Shown: positions 34,466 through 42,664 of the stretch, one piece after another
How positions within the stretch are numbered: position 1 is the first letter of the stretch
Layout of the letters: the number at the start of each line of letters is the position of its first letter
NCBI GenBank assembly: GCA_020860515.1
Contig: JAJBUG010000027.1
Span: 1 to 64,000, forward strand
DNA length: 64,000 nt
Source: Bacteroidales bacterium
GTDB lineage: Bacteria; Bacteroidota; Bacteroidia; Bacteroidales; Muribaculaceae
Direction: 5' to 3'
Program-made: the position numbers and the translations under genes
The notes under the pieces: model-generated
Told to the model about the DNA's origin: nothing
Databases searched by the model: none
The model's input: only the letters and a program-made list of their open reading frames with translations

Positions 34466-34714
34466 TTAGTACTCCTCTTCATCGAAGAAGAAGTCGTCTT
34501 TGCTGGGGTAGTCGGGCCAGATGTCTTCGATGCTTTCGTAGGTCTCGCCTTCGTCCTCCATCTCTTGGAGGTTTTCGATTACTTCGAGGGGCGCGCCTGA
34601 GCGCTGAGCGTAATCGATGAGTTCGTCTTTGGTTGCGGGCCAGGGAGCATCCTCGAGCTTCGAGGCCAATTCCAGTGTCCAGTACACATTGGACTGTCGA
34701 TTGTATAAGGCCAT
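34466..34714 (-). CDS. DUF2795 family small acidic protein
   Basis: An 82-residue protein with the conserved segments LASKLEDAPWPATKDELIDYAQRSG and PLEVIENLQEM, followed by an acidic tail (SIEDIWPDYPSKDDFFFDEEEY). Bacteroidota carry many DUF2795 genes of this size. The domain is a helix-turn-helix-like fold of unknown role. It is monocistronic with a TAATTTTG -7 box at 34822-34829 and its own terminator. Copies of its 3' end and hairpin occur at two other sites in this window. Confidence 0.9.
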   Translation of the reverse strand: MALYNRQSNVYWTLELASKLEDAPWPATKDELIDYAQRSGAPLEVIENLQEMEDEGETYESIEDIWPDYPSKDDFFFDEEEY

Positions 34715-34971
34715 AGTGTATAGTGTTTGGTGTTTTTGGTGTTTTAGTGTTTTGGTGATAAATCAAGCATCCATCCCATAAGGATTCATCCCTTGGCGAA
34801 GCGATTACTTGAAAAATCGCGCAAAATTACAACATTTTTTGATATAAACAATACTCAATATGAAAAAATGTTTATCCTTGCAATAAAAAACAATAAAATA
34901 ATCCGAAATGGCCACTGCTATAACATAAAAAGAAAAGATTAGAGACAGATTATTATACCCCCACCGAGCAC

Positions 34972-35137
34972 AAATAAAGCGGCTGCCTCGCGGCGCCGCT
35001 TACTTGTATGAGGAAGGTGCGTAATGCCTAATACTTAGAGAGAGATTATTGTGGCATCATGTCGCAATACTACCCTCGCATTAGTAAGCATTCAATTAGT
35101 TGTGACAAATAGTCATTCCTTGTTAGTTAGTATTTTC
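34972..35137 (-). ncRNA. Candidate intergenic small RNA
   Basis: In the 668-bp gap between the DUF2795 gene and the ferritin-like gene, a minus-strand TAACTTTG (35144-35151) is followed about 150 bp later by a GC-rich hairpin. Its arms are AAGCGGC and GCCGCTT (35001-34995 and 34983-34977 in minus orientation), trailed by TATTTG. The interval holds no substantial ORF, only an 18-codon frame. This could be an sRNA with an intrinsic terminator. The rest of the gap is AT-rich, with a 12-bp palindrome ATTAACGTTAAT at 35221-35232 in the ferritin upstream region. Confidence 0.3.
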
Positions 35138-35382
35138 CAATGGCAAAGTTACAACACAAATCGCCTAAAATGAAAATATTTCTGCAAAATTCTTTAAAAA
35201 TCTTTGTATTTTTGTTTAAAATTAACGTTAATATTCTATGATACAAATAATTACAATTGTTACACCAAATTACAAACAAGCAACAAAAATTCAAATCATT
35301 GTAACATTTCAACATTAAAATTCTTTTGCAAACCTTTTTTCTCGAAGCCTTGTTATACAATATACAAATAAAAAGACGAACT

Positions 35383-35940
35383 ATGGAATTTAAACGACCT
35401 CTTACATTGGCCCAGCGCCGCCAGACATCTCTGAGCGACGAGATTCGTGACCTATTCGTTCTGCAGCTCCAACATGAGCTCAAGAACTTCACTCTATATA
35501 ACAGTTTCTCAGTGTACTATAGCGTGCACGGACTTGAGAAACTTGGTAAATATTACAAAGCACGTGCCGACGAAGAACTCAAGCACCAGCAGTGGATTAT
35601 GGCCTATCTGAGCGATTGCGATGCATACTTTGAGTATCCAAGCATCCCAATCAACGATAACGAGAAGGTAAACGACAATGTGACACCTTTCCGCCTCACT
35701 GTTGATCGTGAGATTGAGACCACTGAGATGATCAATCACATTGCTGACACTGCCTTCAATCAGGGCGACTGGGCTACGCTCAGTTTCTTGATGGGCAACT
35801 ACAACGCTGCCAAACTGATTCCTGAGCAGATCGAGGAAGAATCTCTGTCACGCACGGCTCTCGACATCATGGAAACAGATGACCACATCCTCAAGAAAGA
35901 GGACCAAATATATGATCTGTATTTCAACAAGAAGGACTAA
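35383..35940 (+). CDS. Ferritin-like protein
   Basis: A 185-residue protein of the ferritin-like four-helix superfamily. LSDEIRDLFVLQLQHELKNFTLYNSFSVYYS and GLEKLGKYYKARADEELKHQQWIMAYL match helices A and B of bacterial ferritin, with Glu and His placed like ferroxidase ligands (QHELKN, ADEELKHQ). The later half (EIETTEMINHIADTAFNQGD) is compatible with helices C and D, but the usual QxxEE-type motif is diverged (QIEEESLS). The ATG at 35383 is chosen because the longer frame upstream starts in an AT-rich leader with an implausible hydrophobic beginning. It is probably a cytoplasmic iron-storage or detoxification protein, closed by a strong terminator. Confidence 0.8.
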   Translation: MEFKRPLTLAQRRQTSLSDEIRDLFVLQLQHELKNFTLYNSFSVYYSVHGLEKLGKYYKARADEELKHQQWIMAYLSDCDAYFEYPSIPINDNEKVNDNVTPFRLTVDREIETTEMINHIADTAFNQGDWATLSFLMGNYNAAKLIPEQIEEESLSRTALDIMETDDHILKKEDQIYDLYFNKKD

Positions 35941-35963
35941 CCCCATAGTTCTCCCTCTCCTCA

Positions 35964-35996
35964 GAAAGCGCCGATCCACATTCGGCGCTTTCTTTT
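35964..35996 (+). terminator. Intrinsic terminator after the ferritin-like gene
   Basis: GAAAGCGCCGA (35964-35974) pairs with TCGGCGCTTTC (35982-35992), followed by TTTT. Confidence 0.88.
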
Positions 35997-36059
35997 GAAC
36001 AAGAGATATATGGCAATCAATACATTTTTTTCCAAATTTTAAAAATTTTCTGTAAAATA

Positions 36060-36091
36060 TTTGGTGGAATCAAAAAAATGGTATAAATTTG
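36060..36091 (+). promoter_or_regulatory. trp operon promoter
   Basis: TTTG at 36060-36063, a 20-bp spacer and TAAATTTG at 36084-36091 match the Bacteroidota primary sigma consensus exactly. Transcription should start around 36098, just before the leader peptide. Confidence 0.8.
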
Positions 36092-36109
36092 CAACATAAA
36101 ACAAAGAAT

Positions 36110-36172
36110 ATGCGACAATTTAACACAAATAACTATTGGTGGTGGCGCTTGCAATATCGGCATTGCGAGTGA
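36110..36172 (+). CDS. trpL: trp leader peptide (attenuation)
   Basis: A 20-codon ORF, MRQFNTNNYWWWRLQYRHCE, with three consecutive Trp codons at positions 10-12. It lies just after the trp promoter and before a strong terminator, and is followed by trpB. When charged tRNA-Trp is scarce, ribosomes stall on the Trp codons and an alternative fold should prevent the terminator. This arrangement agrees with the known Bacteroid-trp attenuation element. The antiterminator strand is likely in 36146-36203 but was not computed. Confidence 0.88.
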   Translation: MRQFNTNNYWWWRLQYRHCE

Positions 36173-36203
36173 CTAAGCCATTGTGTGAATGTTAATGATA
36201 TAT

Positions 36204-36244
36204 TCGAGGCCTGTAGCACTTGCGCGACAGGCCTCGATTTTTTA
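36204..36244 (+). terminator. trp attenuator terminator
   Basis: TCGAGGCCTGT (36204-36214) pairs perfectly with ACAGGCCTCGA (36227-36237), followed by TTTTTT. It lies 29 bp before the trpB start and closes the leader, so it is a conditional terminator for the operon. Confidence 0.9.
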
Positions 36245-36272
36245 ATGACAAATTACAAACAGCAAATAAGAT

Positions 36273-37451
36273 ATGACTTACAACGTTGATCAACTTGGAT
36301 TTTATGGGACCTACGGAGGGGCCTACATTCCAGAGATTCTCCACCAATGCGTGCAAGATCTGCAGGAAGCCTATCTCCCCATCATCGAGGATCCTGAATT
36401 TCAGAAAGACTTTCGCACCCTGCTGCGCGACTATGCCGGGCGCCCATCGCCTCTCTACTACGCCCATCGCCTCAGCGACCGATATGGCTGTAAAATCTAT
36501 CTGAAGCGCGAAGACCTCAACCATACTGGAGCCCACAAAATCAACAATGCTTTGGGGCAGGCCTTGATTGCTCGGCGCTTAGGCAAAAAGCGCATTATAG
36601 CTGAGACCGGAGCTGGACAGCATGGAGTGGCCACCGCCACGGTCTGCGCTCTGCTGGGCATGGAGTGTGTGGTGTACATGGGCAAGACCGATGTGGAGCG
36701 CCAGCATCTGAATGTGGAGCGCATGAAGATGCTTGGCGCAAAGGTGGTGCCTGTGACAAGCGGCAATATGACTCTGAAAGATGGCACCAATGAGGCAATC
36801 CGTGATTGGTGTTGCCATCCAGCTGATTCCTACTATATCATTGGCAGCACTGTGGGGCCACACCCATATCCCGACATGGTGGCACGCCTCCAATCTGTAA
36901 TAAGTGAAGAAATTAAGTGGCAGCTCCAGGAGCATGAGGGCCGTGACTATCCAGATGTGCTGATGGCTTGCGTGGGTGGTGGCAGCAATGCGGCAGGCAC
37001 TATCTACCACTATCTTAACGATCCGCGAGTGCGCATTATCTTGGCTGAGGCCGGGGGCAAGGGCATTGACACCTGCATGACTGCAGCCACAATCCAGCGT
37101 GGCAAGCCTGGCATAATCCATGGTTCCAAGACCCTGGTAATGCAGGATGAGGATGGCCAGATACAAGAGCCCTATTCAATTTCTGCAGGCCTTGACTATC
37201 CTGGTATCGGACCTATGCATGCCAACTTGGCCAAAACTGGCCGCGCTACAATCCTTGCTGTCAACGACGACGAAGCCATCCGTGCCGCCTACGAGCTAAC
37301 CCTACTTGAGGGAATCATTCCCGCTCTTGAAAGTGCCCATGCGCTCGGAGCCTTGGAGAAGATGCAGTTCAAACCCGATGATGTGGTGGTGCTCACCGTA
37401 AGCGGCCGCGGCGACAAGGATATTGAGACCTATCTTAGATTTAAGGATTAA
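36273..37451 (+). CDS. trpB: Tryptophan synthase beta chain
   Basis: A 392-residue PLP enzyme that condenses indole and L-serine to tryptophan, acting in an alpha2-beta2 complex with TrpA. The cofactor-binding Lys89 sits in [13 protein letters not shown]. The glycine-rich phosphate loop is GGGSNAAG, and [14 protein letters not shown] is fully conserved. Length is normal (about 395). It is first in the operon behind the attenuator, an order common in Bacteroidales but unlike enteric bacteria, where trpB follows trpC. Confidence 0.98.
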   Translation: MTYNVDQLGFYGTYGGAYIPEILHQCVQDLQEAYLPIIEDPEFQKDFRTLLRDYAGRPSPLYYAHRLSDRYGCKIYLKREDLNHTGAHKINNALGQALIARRLGKKRIIAETGAGQHGVATATVCALLGMECVVYMGKTDVERQHLNVERMKMLGAKVVPVTSGNMTLKDGTNEAIRDWCCHPADSYYIIGSTVGPHPYPDMVARLQSVISEEIKWQLQEHEGRDYPDVLMACVGGGSNAAGTIYHYLNDPRVRIILAEAGGKGIDTCMTAATIQRGKPGIIHGSKTLVMQDEDGQIQEPYSISAGLDYPGIGPMHANLAKTGRATILAVNDDEAIRAAYELTLLEGIIPALESAHALGALEKMQFKPDDVVVLTVSGRGDKDIETYLRFKD

Positions 37452-37469
37452 GGCTTAAGGTTTAAAATC

Positions 37470-38870
37470 ATGAAAAAGTATAATTACCAGATACACCACA
37501 AGAAGATGCTGGGCGATCTCCACACGCCCGTAAGCGCCTATCTGAAGCTACGTGATATCTTCCCGCAAAGCGCCCTTATGGAGAGCAGTGACTATCATGG
37601 CGGCGAAAATGGCCGATCGTTCATCGGATTGGATCCCATTGGCTCGATTGGGATTTGCCATGGCAAGGCCACTTTGCAATATCCCGACGGCAGCATTATT
37701 GTAAAGCCTATCGATGAAGATTATAAAGTGGAGGATGCTTTCGATGAATTTATGGCTCATTTCCATGTAGAGGGAGAGTTCAGCGACTATTGCGGCCTTT
37801 ATGGTTACACCACCTTCAATGCAGTACACTATTTCGAAGGCATTCCCATCAAGGATAGCATCGACCCCACTAACGATGCCCCCGACATCCTGTATATTCT
37901 TTATAAATACATCATAGTATTCAACGACTTCCGCAATGAATTGACGGTGGTGGAGATGCTGGGCTATGACGAGCCATCGCAATTGCAGCGTGTGATCAAT
38001 GCTATCAATAGCCATCACTGTGCCACTTACGACTTTAGAGCTGTAGGCCCTGTGACAAGCACACTGACCGATGATGAGCATCGTGCCAACATACGCCGAG
38101 GCATTGCCCATTGCAAGCGTGGCGATGTATTCCAGATTGTGCTGTCGCGCCGATTCGTGCAGCATTACGAGGGCGACGACTTCAAGCTTTATCGAGCCCT
38201 GCGCAGCATCAATCCTTCGCCTTATCTGTTCTATTTCGATTTTGGCGGATTCCGCATCTTCGGCAGCAGCCCCGAGACACACTGTAAGATTACTCGCGGC
38301 CACGCCTCAATAGATCCTATTGCCGGCACCACGCGCCGAAGCGGCGACCCCAAGAAAGACCGCGAACTCACCGAGGCCCTCTTGGCTGACCCCAAAGAAA
38401 ATGCCGAGCATGTGATGCTGGTTGACTTGGCTCGCAATGACCTTAGCCGAAATTGCCATGATGTGAAGGTGGATTTCTACAAGGAGCCCCAGCAATACAG
38501 CCATGTGATACATCTGGTGAGCCGCGTCAGCGGAGAGCTATATCCCACGGCCAATCCAATCAAAGCCTTTATCGACACCTTCCCGGCTGGTACCCTTAGC
38601 GGAGCCCCCAAGGTGCGCGCAATGCAGCTCATTAGCGAGTATGAGCCCCATGCTCGCGGGGCCTACGGCGGATGCGTAGGGTTCATTGGTCTGAATGGCG
38701 ACCTCAACCAAGCAATCACCATCCGCACATTCGTCAGCCGCAACAATGAGCTGTGGTTCCAGGCTGGCGGCGGAATAGTAGCAAAGAGCAATGTAGAAAA
38801 TGAACTTCAGGAAGTCAACAACAAACTTGGCGCTCTCAACAAAGCCATAGTCATGGCCGAGCAAATGTGA
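37470..38870 (+). CDS. trpE: Anthranilate synthase component I
   Basis: A 466-residue chorismate-using enzyme that makes anthranilate with ammonia from TrpG. Catalytic signatures DPIAGTTRRSGDPKKDREL, FPAGTLSGAPKVRAMQLI and AGGGIVAKSNVENELQE are present in the C-terminal half. An N-terminal SALMESSD segment matches the tryptophan-binding (L/M)ES motif, so feedback inhibition is likely. It is separated by 18 bp from trpB, and its stop overlaps the possible GTG start of trpG. Confidence 0.97.
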   Translation: MKKYNYQIHHKKMLGDLHTPVSAYLKLRDIFPQSALMESSDYHGGENGRSFIGLDPIGSIGICHGKATLQYPDGSIIVKPIDEDYKVEDAFDEFMAHFHVEGEFSDYCGLYGYTTFNAVHYFEGIPIKDSIDPTNDAPDILYILYKYIIVFNDFRNELTVVEMLGYDEPSQLQRVINAINSHHCATYDFRAVGPVTSTLTDDEHRANIRRGIAHCKRGDVFQIVLSRRFVQHYEGDDFKLYRALRSINPSPYLFYFDFGGFRIFGSSPETHCKITRGHASIDPIAGTTRRSGDPKKDRELTEALLADPKENAEHVMLVDLARNDLSRNCHDVKVDFYKEPQQYSHVIHLVSRVSGELYPTANPIKAFIDTFPAGTLSGAPKVRAMQLISEYEPHARGAYGGCVGFIGLNGDLNQAITIRTFVSRNNELWFQAGGGIVAKSNVENELQEVNNKLGALNKAIVMAEQM

Positions 38871-38875
38871 TAGTT

Positions 38876-39448
<573 letters not shown>

Positions 39449-39504
39449 TCACCGATAAGCCACTGTGGTGTCGGTGTCAGCGACACCCATAAAAACCTCT
39501 ACAA

Positions 39505-40500
39505 ATGAAAGAAATTCTAAGCAAATTATTCAATAACGAAGAATTCAGCCGCCATGATGCCTTCAGCGTGATGCTTAATATGACGGGTGGAAAATACAAT
39601 GATGCACAATTGGCTGCCTTTTTAGCAGTGTACCGTATGCGCAGCGTAAGCGTGGAGGAACTGATTGGTTTCCGCGAAGCGCTCCTTGCCACTCGCATTC
39701 CAGTTGACCTGAGCGAGTTTAATCCCATCGACATCGTGGGCACAGGCGGCGATGGAAAAAATACATTCAATATCAGCACATGCGCCTGCTTCGTAGTGGC
39801 AGGTGCTGGTTACAAAGTGGCCAAGCATGGTAATTATGGCGCCTCATCGGTCAGCGGAGCCAGCAATGTGATTGAGAATATGGGCGTAAAATTCAGTGCT
39901 GATCCTGACCAGCTGCGCCGCAGTCTCGAAGAGTGCAATATGGCTTATCTTCACGCTCAGCTTTTCAATCCTGCCATGAAGCAGGTTGGCCCAGTGCGCA
40001 AAGCCTTGGGCACCCGCACCGTGTTCAACCTCTTAGGTCCGCTTGTAAATCCCATTCTGCCCAAGCGTCAGCTGCTCGGAGTAGCCGACCTCACCCAAAT
40101 GCGTCTTTATGTGAATGTGTTTGAGCGCTTAGGCATGGACTTCGCCGTGGTTACCAGCCTTGACGGATACGATGAGATATCCCTTACCGACAAATTCAAG
40201 GTAGATACCAAGCATTACCAAATGGTGCGTACCCCTGAGGAGATTGGCTTCCCGCGTGCACAGCAGAGCGATCTCTATGGCGGCGACACTCAGCAGGCTG
40301 CTGCCAAGATATTTGTGGATGTTCTCAGCAATCAAGGCACAGCCTCTCAGACCAATTGTGTGCTGGCTAACGCTGCATTTGCTATTCAGGTACTTGAACC
40401 CACATTCAGCATTCAGGATTGCATTGCCGTAGCTAAAGAATCGCTCGAAAGCGGCAAAGCTAAGAAGACCCTCGACAAATTCATTGAAATAAACCGATGA
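39505..40500 (+). CDS. trpD: Anthranilate phosphoribosyltransferase
   Basis: A 331-residue enzyme joining anthranilate and PRPP to phosphoribosyl-anthranilate. The PRPP loop DIVGTGGDGKNTFNIST and KHGNYGASSVSGASNVIE are the family signatures; length and order are normal. It begins 56 bp after trpG, the largest internal gap of the operon, and its stop codon overlaps the trpC start (ATGA). Confidence 0.97.
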   Translation: MKEILSKLFNNEEFSRHDAFSVMLNMTGGKYNDAQLAAFLAVYRMRSVSVEELIGFREALLATRIPVDLSEFNPIDIVGTGGDGKNTFNISTCACFVVAGAGYKVAKHGNYGASSVSGASNVIENMGVKFSADPDQLRRSLEECNMAYLHAQLFNPAMKQVGPVRKALGTRTVFNLLGPLVNPILPKRQLLGVADLTQMRLYVNVFERLGMDFAVVTSLDGYDEISLTDKFKVDTKHYQMVRTPEEIGFPRAQQSDLYGGDTQQAAAKIFVDVLSNQGTASQTNCVLANAAFAIQVLEPTFSIQDCIAVAKESLESGKAKKTLDKFIEINR

Positions 40501-41273
40501 CCGATATCCTCACCGAAATAATTGCCAATAAGCGCATAGAGGTGGCCGAGGCTAAAAAGCGACTGCCACAGGCAGAACTGGAGGCACAGCTTCAGCCACG
40601 CCAGTATTTAAGTATGCGTCAGTCAATTGAGGCGAAGCCTTATGGGATTATTGCCGAGTTCAAGCGCCGAAGTCCCAGCAAGGGATGGATTCATCCTGAC
40701 GCCCAAGTAGAAGATATCGCGCCTCTCTACGAAACAGGAGGCGCCGCAGCTATGTCAGTGCTTACTGACTCTAAATTCTTTGGCGGAAGTCTTGATGATT
40801 TGCAGCAAGCGCGCAGCCTTATCAATATTCCCATACTTCGCAAGGATTTTATCATAGATGAATATCAGCTGGTCGAGGCCGCAGTGGCCGGGGCCGATGC
40901 AGTGCTATTGATTGCTTCGGCGCTGACCCAGGAGGAATGTGCCGATTTGGCTAAGAAGGCCAAAGAATTGGGGCTTGAGGTGCTGCTTGAAATCCATAAG
41001 CCATCAGAATTGCCGTATATAACACCAGATATAAAGATGGTAGGTGTCAATAATCGCAATCTTGGCACATTCCATACCGATGTGGAAAACTCCTTGAAGA
41101 TAGCTGAGCAGTTGCCACAAGGCATAACCTTGATTACTGAAAGCGGCATCCGTAGCGTTGAGGATGTGCGCCGCCTTGGCAAAGCGGGTTTTCGAGGCTT
41201 CCTGATTGGAGAAATGCTAATGAAGACAGCTGATCCTGGTGATACCTTAAGTAAATTAGTAAATAGCCTATGA
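40497..41273 (+). CDS. trpC: Indole-3-glycerol phosphate synthase
   Basis: A 258-residue TIM barrel that closes the indole ring. Catalytic segments IIAEFKRRSPSKGWI (Lys), LRKDFIIDEYQL (Lys) and GVNNRNLGTF, ITESGIRS are all present. It is separate from TrpF, unlike the fused enteric enzyme. It overlaps trpD and trpF by four bases each. Confidence 0.97.
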   Translation: MTDILTEIIANKRIEVAEAKKRLPQAELEAQLQPRQYLSMRQSIEAKPYGIIAEFKRRSPSKGWIHPDAQVEDIAPLYETGGAAAMSVLTDSKFFGGSLDDLQQARSLINIPILRKDFIIDEYQLVEAAVAGADAVLLIASALTQEECADLAKKAKELGLEVLLEIHKPSELPYITPDIKMVGVNNRNLGTFHTDVENSLKIAEQLPQGITLITESGIRSVEDVRRLGKAGFRGFLIGEMLMKTADPGDTLSKLVNSL

Positions 41274-41878
41274 TAGTCAAAGTGTGTGGCTTGCGCGATG
41301 CCGAAAACATACGCGCAGTAGAGGCTACGGGCCCTGACTGGATGGGATTTATTTTCCATCCTACTTCCAAGCGCTTTGCTGGCTGGGAACCGCCGGAGTA
41401 TATGCCTCAATGCAAGCGAATAGGTGTGTTTGTAGATGCTACGGCCGAAACTATTTGCACCCTATATAAGAAATGGAATCTTGACATGGTGCAACTCCAT
41501 GGTGCTGAACCTCTACCCCTCTGTCAAGAACTTCATGAAAAGGGCATACCAGTGATCAAGGCCCTTTCGATAGGTATCCAAGGGCTCCCTCGTCTTACAG
41601 GCGCCTACGCAGGAGTGTGTGATTATCTGCTCTTCGACACCGTGTGCGCCACATTTGGAGGCTCAGGAAAAAAATTCGACTGGACGTGCCTGCAGGATTA
41701 TGCCTTTGATACCCCTTTCTTGCTCAGCGGAGGCATCTCCCCGGAGGATATCGAAGAGGTGCTGGCCATATCCCATCCAAAATTGGCAGGTATTGACCTT
41801 AACAGCCGATTTGAGACCGAGCCTGGCTTAAAAGATGTGGAAAAATTAGATAAATTCATAAAAGCGATAAGAAGATGA
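41270..41878 (+). CDS. trpF: Phosphoribosylanthranilate isomerase
   Basis: A 202-residue TIM barrel performing the Amadori rearrangement of phosphoribosyl-anthranilate. The N-terminal KVCGLRDAENI contains the catalytic Cys, and the C-terminal LLSGGISPEDIEEV and GIDLNSRFETEPGLKD hold the phosphate site and catalytic Asp. It overlaps trpC and trpA by four bases. Confidence 0.96.
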   Translation: MIVKVCGLRDAENIRAVEATGPDWMGFIFHPTSKRFAGWEPPEYMPQCKRIGVFVDATAETICTLYKKWNLDMVQLHGAEPLPLCQELHEKGIPVIKALSIGIQGLPRLTGAYAGVCDYLLFDTVCATFGGSGKKFDWTCLQDYAFDTPFLLSGGISPEDIEEVLAISHPKLAGIDLNSRFETEPGLKDVEKLDKFIKAIRR

Positions 41879-42648
41879 ACCGTATAAATCAACTATTCAA
41901 AGATAAAGAAAAAGATATACTTTCAATCTATTTCTGTGCTGGCCATCCTACTCTCGAAGGCACCTGCTCCACAATCCGAGCCTTAGAGAAAGGGGGTATC
42001 AACATGGTGGAGATTGGCATTCCATTCAGCGACCCTATGGCGGATGGCCCGGTAATCCAAGATGCTGCCACCAAGGCTCTGCGCAATGGCATGTCGCTAA
42101 AGAAACTTTTCGGTCAGCTGCGCGACATTCGCACAGATGTCAAAATCCCGCTAATTCTGATGGGATATCTCAATCCAATTATGCAATATGGATTTGAACG
42201 CTTCTGCCAGTCATGTCAAGAAGTGGGCATTGACGGAGTGATTATTCCTGATCTACCATTCAAGGATTATATGGAGGAATACAAGGAGGTGGCTGACCGC
42301 TACGATATCAAGGTAATAATGCTCATTACCCCCGAAACCAGCGAAGAGCGCATCCGTTTGATCGACGAGCATACCGATGGATTTATCTACATGGTATCAT
42401 CAGCTGCCATCACCGGCGCACAGAAAGAATTTGACCAGCGCAAGCAGGAATATTTCCGCCGAATCAATGCAATGAATCTGAGCCATCCCCGCATGATTGG
42501 CTTTGGCATCAGTAATCGCCAGACCTTGGAGGCTGCCAGCTCCAATGCTGCTGGAGCCATCATAGGCTCAAAGTTTGTGACTTTGCTTGGCTCAGAGCCT
42601 ACGCCCGAGGCGGCAATATCAGCCCTCCTGGAAGCGTTAAAGCAATAA
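41875..42648 (+). CDS. trpA: Tryptophan synthase alpha chain
   Basis: A 257-residue TIM barrel that releases indole from indole-glycerol phosphate for TrpB. The motif VEIGIPFSDPMADGPVIQDA holds catalytic Glu and Asp. The N-terminal YFCAGHPTLEGT departs from the more common YxxAGDP, a variation seen in Bacteroidota. It completes the pathway genes. The helicase gene begins 16 bp after its stop without a terminator between, so read-through is expected. Confidence 0.96.
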   Translation: MNRINQLFKDKEKDILSIYFCAGHPTLEGTCSTIRALEKGGINMVEIGIPFSDPMADGPVIQDAATKALRNGMSLKKLFGQLRDIRTDVKIPLILMGYLNPIMQYGFERFCQSCQEVGIDGVIIPDLPFKDYMEEYKEVADRYDIKVIMLITPETSEERIRLIDEHTDGFIYMVSSAAITGAQKEFDQRKQEYFRRINAMNLSHPRMIGFGISNRQTLEAASSNAAGAIIGSKFVTLLGSEPTPEAAISALLEALKQ

Positions 42649-42664
42649 AAGATGATATGAGACC

